Positions 1 through 7,868 of a stretch of DNA of 64,000 nucleotides are shown piece after piece; positions within the stretch are counted from its first letter, which is position 1; the number at the start of each line of letters is the position of its first letter. The stretch is taken from assembly GCF_000759535.1 (NCBI RefSeq), contig NZ_CP009455.1, positions 1,860,001-1,924,000 on the forward strand, in the 5' to 3' direction. A program made the position numbers and the translations under genes. This DNA is from Pseudomonas cremoricolorata (GTDB lineage Bacteria; Pseudomonadota; Gammaproteobacteria; Pseudomonadales; Pseudomonadaceae). Under the pieces are notes generated by a model, which saw only the letters and a program-made list of their open reading frames with translations, was not told where the DNA came from and did no database searches.

Positions 1-783
1 GCTGCCGTCGGGCAGTTGCAGGTGGCCCTTGCCGGCAAAGCGCCAGTCGCGGAACTGGCCTTTGTAATGGCTGCCATCGGCGCCAAGCAGTTCGCCGTCA
101 CCGACCAGCGCGCCATCCTTGAAGGTGCCGATCCAGACATCGCCGTCGGCATTTTCATAACGGCCACGGCCTTGCAGGCGGTTGTCCTTGAATTCGCCGA
201 TGTACTGCTCGCCCTCGACGCTGTCGAAGGTGCCGCTGCCTTGCAACTGGCCGTCGACGAAGGTGCCGCTGAACTGGTTGCCGCTGGCATCGCTGCGCAC
301 GCCGGCGCCATTGGGTTTGCCTTGGCTGAACAGGCCCTGGTAGCGGCTGCCGTCGGCCATCTGCAACTCGCCGGCGCCTTGGTATTGATCGTCCTTGAAT
401 TGCCCACGGTAGAGCTGGTCGTTCTGCTTGAGGGTGCCTTCACCGGAGCGCCGCCCGCCCTCGAAGGTGCCGCTGTAGTGGCTGCCCGGGGTGGTCAGAT
501 CGCCCAGGCCATGAAACAACCCGCCCTTGAACTGGCCGCGATACACCTCACCGTGGCTACCGTGCCATTCCCCGTCGCCCTGCCATTGGCCGTCGTGAAA
601 GCCGCCTTGGTAGAAACTGCCGTTGGGGTAGTCGATACGCCCTTGGCCCTGCAGCAGGCCATTGACCACCTCGCCGCGATAACGGCCGCCATCAGGCAGG
701 CGAGCATCGGGTGGCGACAGCGGCTCGCCTTCGCCGCAGGCAGCGAGCAGCAGGAGCAAGGCGAGTGGCAGCAGTGGGCGCAT
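1..783 (-). CDS. MORN-repeat lipoprotein (partial, C-terminus beyond window)
   Basis: Translating the minus strand from the ATG at 783 gives an open frame to base 1, so the C-terminal end lies outside the window. The N-terminus is a lipoprotein signal (MRPLLPLALLLLLAAC) with lipobox LAAC and Cys16 as the lipidated residue. The rest is a series of about nine MORN repeats, visible as recurring Y-x-G-x-F-x(2)-G-x(2)-x-G-x-G units (YRGEVVNGLLQGQGR, YQGGFHDGQWQGDGE, YRGQFKGGLFHGLGD and so on). MORN repeats form beta-hairpin ladders that bind lipids or act as scaffolds; the role of this protein is unknown. A periplasm-facing membrane anchor is inferred. The neighbouring LrgA/LrgB genes are divergent. 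Confidence 0.85.
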   Translation of the reverse strand, partial: MRPLLPLALLLLLAACGEGEPLSPPDARLPDGGRYRGEVVNGLLQGQGRIDYPNGSFYQGGFHDGQWQGDGEWHGSHGEVYRGQFKGGLFHGLGDLTTPGSHYSGTFEGGRRSGEGTLKQNDQLYRGQFKDDQYQGAGELQMADGSRYQGLFSQGKPNGAGVRSDASGNQFSGTFVDGQLQGSGTFDSVEGEQYIGEFKDNRLQGRGRYENADGDVWIGTFKDGALVGDGELLGADGSHYKGQFRDWRFAGKGHLQLPDGS

Positions 784-955
784 GGACGGTATCCGGGGAC
801 GGCAAACCGGCGAGTATGGGGCTGGCTGCGCACGTGCTTCAAGCGTCAGCGGGCGGGTCAATGACGTTCGCCGATCGCTGGCAGTCCCAGCCTGCACCTT
901 GCAGCATGCCGTGCGCAGCTTGCTTAATAGGCGCAATTGCCCGGAGGAGGTACGT

Positions 956-1318
956 ATGCTGTTGCGTGGATTGACCTGGCTGGTGCTGTTCCAGTTGTTG
1001 GGGACGGCGATCAATCACCTGCTGTTGCCCATGCTGCCGGGGCCGATCATTGGTCTGCTGTTGCTGCTCGCCTGGTTGATCAGCCGTGGCGAAGTGGCCC
1101 AGCCGCTGAGCGAGGCTTCATCCAGCCTGCTGCGCTACCTGCCATTGCTGCTGGTGCCGCCAGCGGTGGGGGTGATGGTCTACGCCAGGGACATCGCCGC
1201 CGATTTCTGGGCCATCGTCGGCGCGCTGGTGCTGTCGTGCCTGCTGACCCTGGTGCTGGTCGGTGTGCTGATGCAAAAGCTCATCCATCGCCAGGCCGCA
1301 CGCAAGGAGCAGCCATGA
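956..1318 (+). CDS. CidA/LrgA family holin-like protein
   Basis: 120-aa membrane protein with about four hydrophobic helices (TWLVLFQLLGTAINHLLLP, PGPIIGLLLLLAWLI, LLRYLPLLLVPPAVGVMV, FWAIVGALVLSCLLTLVLVG). The P-G-x-(I/V)-I-G and L-L-V-P-P-x-V-G-(V/I) signatures are those of CidA/LrgA proteins. These small proteins act with an LrgB partner in the inner membrane in murein hydrolase control or in export of small metabolites. The start at 956 follows a strong GGAGGAGG-type ribosome site. An in-frame extension upstream to 782 is unlikely because it runs into the MORN gene promoter side. The stop overlaps the next ATG (ATGA), so the two genes are translationally coupled. Confidence 0.9.
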   Translation: MLLRGLTWLVLFQLLGTAINHLLLPMLPGPIIGLLLLLAWLISRGEVAQPLSEASSSLLRYLPLLLVPPAVGVMVYARDIAADFWAIVGALVLSCLLTLVLVGVLMQKLIHRQAARKEQP

Positions 1319-2031
1319 ACCCGGACTGGCAAGGCGCGCTGGACGCAGTGGTGCATCACCCGCTGTTCGGCATCGGTATCACCCTGGGCGCCTATCAACT
1401 GGCGGTGGCGGCCTACGACAAGACCCGCTGGATCTTCCTGCAACCGGTGCTGGTGTCGATGCTGCTGGTGATCAGCGTACTGCTGCTGTGCGGCATTCAC
1501 TACCCCGAATACCGCAAGAGCACGGAAATCCTCAATATCCTCCTGGGCCCGGCCACGGTCGCCCTGGCCGTGCCGCTGTACCTGAACCTGCGGCGCATTC
1601 GCCAGCTGTTCTGGCCGACCTTCACTACGCTGGTGATCGGTGGCGTGTTCGCCACCGTGGCTTGCGTGGCGCTGGGCTACTGGTTTGGCGCCGAACACAT
1701 GATCCTGATGACCATGGCACCGAAGTCGGTGACCTCACCGATCGCCATGCTGGTGGCCGAGCAGATCGGCGGCGTGGCGGCCTTGGCGGCGGTGTTCGTG
1801 CTGATTACCGGGGTGCTGGGGGCGATCTTCGGCCCGGCCTTGCTCGACCGCTTCGGGGTCACCAGCCCGGAGGCGCGGGGTATGTCGCTGGGTGTCACCG
1901 CCCATGCGGTGGGCACCTCGGTGGCGCTGCAAGAGGGTGATGAATGTGGTGCATTCGCCGCGTTGGCGATGAGCCTGATGGGCGTGGCGACCGCGGTGTT
2001 CCTGCCGCTGGCCGTCAGCGTGATTGCTTGA
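1315..2031 (+). CDS. LrgB/CidB family membrane protein
   Basis: 238-aa polytopic membrane protein that starts in the ATGA overlap with the LrgA-type gene. Family signatures are the central LLGPATVALAVPLY and MTMAPKSVTSPIAM motifs and the late SLGVTAHAVGTSVALQ segment, in the usual order and length (about 230 aa). It is the partner of the small LrgA-type protein in the inner membrane. The pair is annotated as antiholin/holin-like, although a role in metabolite export or overflow has also been proposed for plant and bacterial homologues. The function here is inferred from family only. Confidence 0.92.
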   Translation: MNPDWQGALDAVVHHPLFGIGITLGAYQLAVAAYDKTRWIFLQPVLVSMLLVISVLLLCGIHYPEYRKSTEILNILLGPATVALAVPLYLNLRRIRQLFWPTFTTLVIGGVFATVACVALGYWFGAEHMILMTMAPKSVTSPIAMLVAEQIGGVAALAAVFVLITGVLGAIFGPALLDRFGVTSPEARGMSLGVTAHAVGTSVALQEGDECGAFAALAMSLMGVATAVFLPLAVSVIA

Positions 2032-2040
2032 GGAGGGAAA

Positions 2041-2631
2041 ATGACCTTACCGCTGTTTCCGCTCAATACCGTGCTGTTCCCAGGCTGCTTGCTCGATTTG
2101 CAGATCTTCGAGGCGCGCTACCTGGACATGATCGGCCGCTGCATGAAACAGGGTGAAGGCTTTGGCGTGGTGTGCATCCATGAGGGCGAGCAGGTCGGCC
2201 AGGCGCCGACAGGCATCGCCAGCCTTGGCTGTGAGGCGCTGATCCGTGACTTCGTGCAGCAGGACAACGGCCTGCTGGGCATTCGCGTCGAAGGTGCTCG
2301 GCGTTTCAAGGTGAGGCACACCGAGGTGCAGAAGGACCAACTGCTGCTCGGCGAGCCGACTTGGTTGAGCGAGCACGCCGACAGCGCTCTGGCGGAGGAG
2401 GACGACGACCTGCTCGCCCTGCTGCTGGCGCTGGGAGAACACCCGATGGTCAAGGCGCTGGACATGCCGCTGGCGATCACCGGGCGGCAGGCGCTGGCCA
2501 ATCAGCTCGGTTACCTGCTGCCGTTCACCGAGCAGGACAAGCTCGACTTGCTGGCGATCGACTCGCCCGGGCAGCGCCTGGATGCGATCCAGGTGCTGCT
2601 CGAACGTCTGCAGGGAGAACTGTTCGACTGA
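2041..2631 (+). CDS. Stand-alone Lon N-terminal (substrate-binding) domain protein
   Basis: 196 aa beginning MTLPLFPLNTVLFPGC, followed by LQIFEARYLDMI. These are the typical opening motifs of the Lon LAN/PUA-like substrate-binding domain (P-L-F-P-L-x-x-V-L-F-P, I-F-E-x-R-Y). There is no AAA+ ATPase or Ser-Lys protease domain, so this is not Lon protease. The C-terminal 80 residues are predicted helical. Stand-alone proteins of this sort are widespread in proteobacteria, and their function is not established. It lies 9 bp after the lrgB-type gene with its own GAGG ribosome site and may be co-transcribed. Confidence 0.88.
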   Translation: MTLPLFPLNTVLFPGCLLDLQIFEARYLDMIGRCMKQGEGFGVVCIHEGEQVGQAPTGIASLGCEALIRDFVQQDNGLLGIRVEGARRFKVRHTEVQKDQLLLGEPTWLSEHADSALAEEDDDLLALLLALGEHPMVKALDMPLAITGRQALANQLGYLLPFTEQDKLDLLAIDSPGQRLDAIQVLLERLQGELFD

Positions 2632-2648
2632 GCCAGACGGCTGGCCGC

Positions 2649-3965
2649 TCAGTATTGATAGCGCGCCACCGCATCGGGCAAGGCATACAGGGCAAAAAAG
2701 CCCAGCAGCGCAATGCACGCGGGCAACACCAGCCACCAGACACGCAGCGGCATGGCCGGCAATGGCTGGCGATGCTGCACCAGGGTCAGGCTGAGGGCGC
2801 AGACGCAGCACGCCAGCAGCGCGCCGGCGAGGATGTCGGTCGGCCAGTGCGCGCCCAGGTAGACCCGCGACAAGGCAATCGACAGCGCCGGTATGCAGCC
2901 CAGCAGTATCCAGGTCAGGCGCATGCGTGGCGGCTGGCCGCGTCCGGCGAGCACCGCCAGCACCAGGAAGAAGGCGAACGACGCCGAACTGTGGCCACTA
3001 GGCATGCTGTAGCTGGTCAGTGGATCGGTCAGCACCTCCGGACGGGCGCGGGCGAACAGCCATTTGAGCGTGCCGTTGCCGATCGCCGTGCCAATCAGCG
3101 CGGCGCCGGCGAACAGGGCATGGCGCCATTGCCGCATCAGCAGCAACAGGCCGGTCAGCAGCCCGCCAAGGAAGAACTGGGTACGGAAGTCGCCCAACCG
3201 CGTGACCAGCACCACAGTGCCGTCCAGTGCCTGGCTGCGGTGTTCCTGAACCAGGGTCATCACGCCCTGATCGAAGTCGTGCAGCCACGGCCAGCCGAGA
3301 AATAGCGCAATCAACGTTGCCAGGCACAGGCCGCTGATCATCCGCGTGCCGTAGCGGCGGTCGCGGATGCTGCTGTTCAGGCTCAGTCCCAGCAGCAGCG
3401 CAAGGCCCGCGGCAACCACCCCGGCCTGTGGCCAGAAGTGTTCAGGCAAGGGCAGGCGCATCGCCGCACCGGTGGCCCAGCCCGGCAGCAGGTAGGCTGC
3501 CGACCACCCGGCTGCGGCCACCAGGCTGACAGCGATGAAGCGCGGCAGCGGCATGTCGAACATGCCGGCGACCATCGGCAGCATGGGCCGCAACGGGCCG
3601 ATGAAGCGACCGACCAGCAAACTGGCGATGCCATAGCGGTGGAAATAGGTTTCCGCACCGCCGATCCACTCCGGGTGACTGCGCAGCAGCGGCAGGCGGC
3701 GAATGTTCTGGTGGAAGTACTTGCCGATGGCGTAGGACATTGCGTCGCCCAGGAGCCCGCCGAGGAAACCCAGCAGCAGCGTGTGGCCCAGGCTCAGCGC
3801 ACCGCTGCCGGCGGCCACGGCAACGCCGAACAGCAGCACGGTGCCAGGAACGATGATGCCGGCAATCGCCAGGCATTCGATGCAGGCGATGATGAAGATC
3901 GCAACGCCGAGCCATTCGGGGTTGGCGCTGAGCCAGACGGTGAGGCTGTCGAGCCATTGGCCCAT
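2649..3965 (-). CDS. DedA family / PAP2 phosphatase fusion membrane protein
   Basis: 438 aa with two membrane modules. Residues about 1-200 are a DedA/SNARE-associated domain (E30 in the first helix, then F-L-G-G-L-L-G-D, and G-R-F-I-G-P-L-R-P). Residues about 215-438 are a PAP2 lipid phosphatase with all three catalytic blocks: K-W-L-F-A-R-A-R-P, the P-S-G-H-S motif and S-R-V-Y-L-G-A-H-W-P-T-D. A role in undecaprenyl-phosphate or phospholipid phosphate recycling and flipping is inferred: DedA proteins transport C55-P or phospholipids and PAP2 enzymes dephosphorylate C55-PP or PA. It ends 17 bp from the convergent Lon-domain gene. Confidence 0.92.
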   Translation of the reverse strand: MGQWLDSLTVWLSANPEWLGVAIFIIACIECLAIAGIIVPGTVLLFGVAVAAGSGALSLGHTLLLGFLGGLLGDAMSYAIGKYFHQNIRRLPLLRSHPEWIGGAETYFHRYGIASLLVGRFIGPLRPMLPMVAGMFDMPLPRFIAVSLVAAAGWSAAYLLPGWATGAAMRLPLPEHFWPQAGVVAAGLALLLGLSLNSSIRDRRYGTRMISGLCLATLIALFLGWPWLHDFDQGVMTLVQEHRSQALDGTVVLVTRLGDFRTQFFLGGLLTGLLLLMRQWRHALFAGAALIGTAIGNGTLKWLFARARPEVLTDPLTSYSMPSGHSSASFAFFLVLAVLAGRGQPPRMRLTWILLGCIPALSIALSRVYLGAHWPTDILAGALLACCVCALSLTLVQHRQPLPAMPLRVWWLVLPACIALLGFFALYALPDAVARYQY

Positions 3966-3969
3966 GGTT

Positions 3970-4665
3970 TCAGCTTCCTTGTTGTTGCAGGAGGAAAAAG
4001 TCTCGGCCTTCGACTTGGCCCCGGCGCAGGGGGTTCCGTGTGCAGAAGCGCGCGTACTGGGCGTCGACGAAGCGGTAGGGCAGATGTTCGTCGCGGCCCT
4101 GTGGAATGCCCAGGCGGGTGGTCTGGATCACCTCCGGCACGGGGTTGGCGCAGTCCTCGACGTACAGCCGCTGCGGATCGAAGCGCTGCGCGTCCCAGTC
4201 CGGCACCTTCAGGCCCAGGGATCGACAGAGCAGGGTCTGGCCGGCACACAGGCGCTCGGCCGGGCGCACGTTGCCGCTGGCGTCGGGATTGTTCAGTTGC
4301 ATGCGCGCCAGGCTGTTGGCGTCGCTGCGCGCATCCAGCCACGGGTAGGCGGCCTTGATCAGCACCGCGTTGCCTGGCCCTTCGGCGCTGAAGTTCAGCG
4401 AGTCACCGCCGCGGGCGTAATACATGTAGATATGCCCGCCGTCGAGGAACAGCGCCTTGCGCTTTTCGGTAAAGCCCAGCGAGGCATGGCTGCCCTTGTC
4501 GCTGAGGTAATAGGCTTCGGTTTCGATGATGCGCGCCGCCAGCCACAGACCCTCATGGCGATGACGAATGACCTTGCCGAGCAGGTCCTTGGCGACGGTC
4601 TGGGCGTCACGGTTGAAGAAGGTATCGGGCAGAGCCGGGTAGGGCGAAGGGGCGGGCTGGGTCAT
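3970..4665 (-). CDS. 3-methyladenine DNA glycosylase (AAG/MPG family)
   Basis: About 231 aa of the Aag/Mpg fold, which excises alkylated purines in base excision repair. Visible signatures are A-x-D-L-L-G-K-V, the R-I-I-E-T-E-A-Y motif containing the catalytic Glu, H-x-x-x-G-x-T-x-(K/R)-x-x-x-L-F, and the Y-M-Y-Y-A-R-G-G-D segment. Gly replaces the usual Tyr-Gly, a normal bacterial variant. An upstream in-frame ATG at 4701 would add 12 residues. I chose MTQPAPSP at 4665 because family alignment begins there, although neither start has a strong ribosome site. It is four bases from the DedA-PAP2 gene and probably co-transcribed with it. Confidence 0.9.
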   Translation of the reverse strand: MTQPAPSPYPALPDTFFNRDAQTVAKDLLGKVIRHRHEGLWLAARIIETEAYYLSDKGSHASLGFTEKRKALFLDGGHIYMYYARGGDSLNFSAEGPGNAVLIKAAYPWLDARSDANSLARMQLNNPDASGNVRPAERLCAGQTLLCRSLGLKVPDWDAQRFDPQRLYVEDCANPVPEVIQTTRLGIPQGRDEHLPYRFVDAQYARFCTRNPLRRGQVEGRDFFLLQQQGS

Positions 4666-4974
4666 GCGCGCGGTCGGTCCGAATGAAAAGAGCGCGAGCA
4701 TAGCAATGAATCGGCCAGCGGTGGCTGAATCGCCGCTGACCGAGGCGCACCCTGGGGGCGTTCAAAGCGACGCCGCTGCCAGGCGCCAGGCGAGTGGTGA
4801 CGCGGCATGAGCAGCTTCGGTGGTGGAAAACAATCAGAACAATCCGATACCGCCGGTTACATCTTTCCTACATTCAGAAGTACACATCCACTACCATCCG
4901 CCTCCCACTGCTGGGCGTATACCGGCGCGCCGGTTATAATCAGCCGATTTCCCCTTCGCCAAGACACCGAACCC
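4666..4974. other. Intergenic region between the glycosylase gene and proA
   Basis: This 309-bp divergent gap holds no convincing gene. It contains a 6-bp inverted repeat CAGCGG/CCGCTG near 4719-4740 and, at its right end, the proA promoter candidate with an adjacent perfect palindrome (listed separately). A frame extending proA upstream to 4807 has composition unlike the rest of the protein, so I treat it as non-coding. Confidence 0.6.
4921..4940 (+). promoter_or_regulatory. proA promoter -10 with abutting 14-bp palindrome
   Basis: A perfect TATAAT hexamer lies at 4935-4940, 34 bp before the proA ATG. It is immediately preceded by the perfect palindrome ACCGGCGCGCCGGT (4921-4934), which fills most of the spacer. 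The expected -35 position (about 4912-4917, TGGGCG) does not match consensus. The palindrome could be a regulator site. That is inference from position alone. Confidence 0.55.
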
Positions 4975-6246
4975 ATGACTGAGTCCGTTCTTGACTACAT
5001 GACCCGCCTGGGTCGCGCCGCCCGCCAGGCGTCGCGGGTCATCGGCCGTGCCAGCGCCGCGCAGAAGAACCGCGCCCTGCATGCCGCCGCTGACGCGCTG
5101 GACGCTGCCCGTGAAGAGCTCACCGCGGCCAACGAGCAAGACCTCGCCGCCGGTCGCGCCAACGGTCTTGAGCCCGCGTTGCTCGACCGTCTGGCGCTGA
5201 CCCCGGCGCGCATCGACGGCATGATCACCGGCCTGCGCCAGGTCGCGGCATTGCCCGACCCGGTCGGCGCGATCCGCGACATGAGCTACCGGCCCTCGGG
5301 CATCCAGGTCGGCAAGATGCGCGTACCGCTGGGGGTCATCGGCATCATCTACGAATCACGCCCGAACGTGACCATCGACGCCGCCAGCCTGTGCCTGAAG
5401 TCGGGTAACGCGACCATTCTGCGTGGCGGCTCGGAAGCCATTCATTCCAACCGCGCCGTCGCCCGCTGCATTCAGCGTGGCCTGGCCGCCGCCGATTTGC
5501 CGGCCGCCGTGGTGCAGGTGGTGGAAACCACCGACCGCGAAGCCGTTGGCGCGTTGATCAGCATGCCCGAGTACGTCGATGTCATCGTCCCGCGCGGTGG
5601 CCGTGGCCTGATCGAGCGCATCAGCCGCGACGCCCGCGTGCCGGTGATCAAGCACCTCGACGGCATCTGCCATGTCTACGTCGCCGAACACGCCGAGCTG
5701 GACAAGGCCCAGCGCATCGCCCTCAACGCCAAGACCTACCGCTATGGCATCTGCGGCGCCATGGAAACGCTGCTGGTCGACCAGCGCGTGGCCGCGGCCT
5801 TCCTGCCGTCGATGGCCGAGGCGCTGCTGGCCAAGGGCGTCGAGCTGCGCGGCTGCGAGCGCACCCAGGCGCTGATCGACGTGCTGCCGGCCAGCGAACA
5901 GGACTGGCACACCGAGTACCTGGCGCCGATCCTGTCGATTCGCGTGGTCGAGGGGCTGGAACAGGCCATCGAGCACATCAATCATTACGGCTCGCACCAC
6001 ACCGATGCCATCGTCACCGAACACCAGGGCCAGGCCCGTCAGTTCATGACTGAAGTCGATTCCGCTTCGGTCATGCTCAATGCGCCAACCTGCTTCGCCG
6101 ATGGCTTCGAGTATGGCCTGGGCGCCGAAATCGGCATCTCCACCGACAAGCTGCATGCGCGCGGTCCAGTGGGCCTGGAAGGGCTGACCTGCGAGAAGTA
6201 TGTGGTGGTGGGCGACGGTCAACTGCGCGGTCAGGAGCCGTGCTGA
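4975..6246 (+). CDS. proA: Gamma-glutamyl phosphate reductase
   Basis: 423 aa. Catalyses NADPH-dependent reduction of gamma-glutamyl phosphate to glutamate semialdehyde, the second step of proline synthesis, in the cytosol. ProA signatures are N-R-A-L-x-A-A-A-D-A-L near residue 40, [16 protein letters not shown] near 125, S-G-N-A-x-I-L-R-G-G-S-E, and the nucleophile Cys260 in Y-G-I-C-G-A-M-E-T. The C-terminus carries the family motif [19 protein letters not shown]. The start is MTESVLDYM, in agreement with the family. Partner proB is not in the window. nadD follows after one base. Confidence 0.97.
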   Translation: MTESVLDYMTRLGRAARQASRVIGRASAAQKNRALHAAADALDAAREELTAANEQDLAAGRANGLEPALLDRLALTPARIDGMITGLRQVAALPDPVGAIRDMSYRPSGIQVGKMRVPLGVIGIIYESRPNVTIDAASLCLKSGNATILRGGSEAIHSNRAVARCIQRGLAAADLPAAVVQVVETTDREAVGALISMPEYVDVIVPRGGRGLIERISRDARVPVIKHLDGICHVYVAEHAELDKAQRIALNAKTYRYGICGAMETLLVDQRVAAAFLPSMAEALLAKGVELRGCERTQALIDVLPASEQDWHTEYLAPILSIRVVEGLEQAIEHINHYGSHHTDAIVTEHQGQARQFMTEVDSASVMLNAPTCFADGFEYGLGAEIGISTDKLHARGPVGLEGLTCEKYVVVGDGQLRGQEPC

Positions 6247-6247
6247 T

Positions 6248-6907
6248 TTGACCCAGCCCCCGGCAGCCCGGCGCATCGGCATTCTCGGCGGTACGTTCGA
6301 CCCGGTGCATATCGGCCACTTGCGCAGCGCGCTGGAAGTGGTCGAGCTGATGCAGCTGGACGAACTGCGCCTGCTGCCCAACGCCCGGCCGCCGCACCGC
6401 GAGACCCCGCAGGTCACCGCGCAGCAGCGTCTGGCCATGGTCTGCGGCGCGGTAGAGGGTGCGGCGCCATTGCGCGTCGATGCCCGTGAGCTGGCCCGCG
6501 ACAAACCGTCCTACACCATCGACACCCTGGAGTCGTTGCGCGCCGAGCTGGGCGCTGACGACCAGCTGTTCATGGTGCTGGGCTGGGATGCCTTCTGTGG
6601 ACTGCCCAGTTGGCACCGCTGGGAAGAATTGCTGCAACACTGTCACATCCTGGTGCTGCAACGCCCGGATGCCGACGTTGAACCCCCTTTTGAGCTGCGC
6701 AACCTGCTGGCTGCACGCTCCGAGAGCGATCCCACCGCCATGTCCGGCCCGGCGGGAAACATTTCGTTCGTCTGGCAGACACCGCTTGCGGTGTCTGCCA
6801 CGCAGATCCGACAGCTGCTGGCCAGCGGCAAGTCGGTGCGGTTCCTGGTGCCGGACGCAGTACTGGCCTACATAGAGGCGCACGACTTGTACCGTGCGTC
6901 TAACTGA
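6248..6907 (+). CDS. nadD: Nicotinate-nucleotide adenylyltransferase
   Basis: About 219 aa. Converts nicotinate mononucleotide and ATP to deamido-NAD in NAD synthesis. The nucleotidyltransferase signature [11 protein letters not shown] sits near residues 12-22, with the late S-A-T-Q-I-R (ISSTxIR-type) motif. No ATG lies in a sensible place. I use TTG at 6248, which begins [14 protein letters not shown] and has AGGAG at 6233-6237 with suitable spacing. A start inside proA at 6200 is possible but would add a non-family WWWATV tail. It is tightly coupled to proA, which ends at 6246. Confidence 0.93.
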   Translation: MTQPPAARRIGILGGTFDPVHIGHLRSALEVVELMQLDELRLLPNARPPHRETPQVTAQQRLAMVCGAVEGAAPLRVDARELARDKPSYTIDTLESLRAELGADDQLFMVLGWDAFCGLPSWHRWEELLQHCHILVLQRPDADVEPPFELRNLLAARSESDPTAMSGPAGNISFVWQTPLAVSATQIRQLLASGKSVRFLVPDAVLAYIEAHDLYRASN

Positions 6908-6951
6908 AGGTGTCCGCGGGCACCTCACTCAACACGTTGAACGAGTTTTAT

Positions 6952-7374
6952 ATGACCAAGCAGAAAATCCACGGCGAAGAACTGGTCGAGCTGACCAAGG
7001 CCGCGCTGGAAGACGTCAAGGCCCAGGACATCCAGGTGATCGACGTGCGCGACAAGCACAGCCTCACCGACTACATGATCATCGCCACCGGTACTTCCAA
7101 CCGGCAGATCAACGCGATGCTGGAAAAGGTCCGTGAAGCGGTCAAGGCCAAGGGCGCACAGCCGCTGGGCGAAGAAGGCAAGGGCGACAGCGACTGGGTG
7201 CTGCTCGACCTCAACGACGTCATCGTGCACATGATGACCGCCGCTGCCCGCCAGTTCTACGACCTCGAGCGTCTGTGGGTCGGTGCCGAGCAGAGCCGCG
7301 CCGCTGATGGCAAGCACCACAGCCCGGAAAACGCCACCCACGACTACTTCGAAAAGCTCAAGGATCGGGAATAG
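6952..7374 (+). CDS. rsfS: Ribosomal silencing factor RsfS
   Basis: 140 aa. RsfS binds protein L14 of the 50S subunit and blocks subunit joining when nutrients run short. Signatures are A-L-E-D-x-K-A-x-D-I-x-V-I-D-V, D-Y-M-I-I-A-T-G-T-S-N-R-Q, and G-D-S-D-W-V-L-L-D, followed by V-I-V-H-M-M. It has a C-terminal extension (HHSPENATHDYFEK) typical of pseudomonads. The start MTKQKIHGEEL is the first ATG after nadD. The gene is followed by rlmH after 9 bp, the usual rsfS-rlmH pairing. Confidence 0.96.
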   Translation: MTKQKIHGEELVELTKAALEDVKAQDIQVIDVRDKHSLTDYMIIATGTSNRQINAMLEKVREAVKAKGAQPLGEEGKGDSDWVLLDLNDVIVHMMTAAARQFYDLERLWVGAEQSRAADGKHHSPENATHDYFEKLKDRE

Positions 7375-7383
7375 GCCTGCGCC

Positions 7384-7851
7384 GTGCGTCTGCGTCTGAT
7401 CGCGGTTGGTTCGCGCATGCCCAAGTGGGTGGAGGAAGGCTGGCACGAGTACGCCAAGCGCCTGCCTGCGGAAATGGCCCTGGAACTGGTTGAAATCCCG
7501 CTCAACACCCGCGGCAAGAATGCCGACGTCACCCGCCTGATTCGTCAGGAGGGCGACGCCATGTTGAGCAAGGTGCAGCCCGGTGAGCGCATCGTCACCC
7601 TCGAAGTCCACGGCAAGCCGTGGAGTACCGAGCAACTGGCCGGTGAACTCGACCGCTGGCGGCTGGATGCGCGCACCGTCAATCTGATGGTCGGTGGGCC
7701 GGAAGGCCTGGCGCCGCAAGTGTGCGCGCGGGCCGAGCAGCGCTGGTCGCTGTCGCCGCTGACCTTGCCGCACCCGTTGGTAAGGATACTGATCGGCGAG
7801 CAGATCTACCGCGCCTGGACCGTGTTGTCCGGGCATCCCTACCACAAATGA
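7384..7851 (+). CDS. rlmH: 23S rRNA pseudouridine1915 N3-methyltransferase
   Basis: 155 aa, the full family length. RlmH is a SPOUT-class, knotted methyltransferase that modifies pseudouridine 1915 in helix 69 of 23S rRNA. The start is a GTG ([19 protein letters not shown]). Signatures are the W-V-E-x-G-(W/F)-x-E-Y motif and the SAM-binding knot: M-V-G-G-P-E-G at about 101-107, then [14 protein letters not shown](L/I)-L-x-E-Q-I-Y-R-A at the C-terminus. Confidence 0.97.
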   Translation: MRLRLIAVGSRMPKWVEEGWHEYAKRLPAEMALELVEIPLNTRGKNADVTRLIRQEGDAMLSKVQPGERIVTLEVHGKPWSTEQLAGELDRWRLDARTVNLMVGGPEGLAPQVCARAEQRWSLSPLTLPHPLVRILIGEQIYRAWTVLSGHPYHK

Positions 7852-7868
7852 GCCTGTAAGCCAGACCG

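Noticed and set aside
4807..4974. In-frame N-terminal extension of proA
   Set aside because: It spans the TATAAT promoter element and has AT-richer, non-family sequence.
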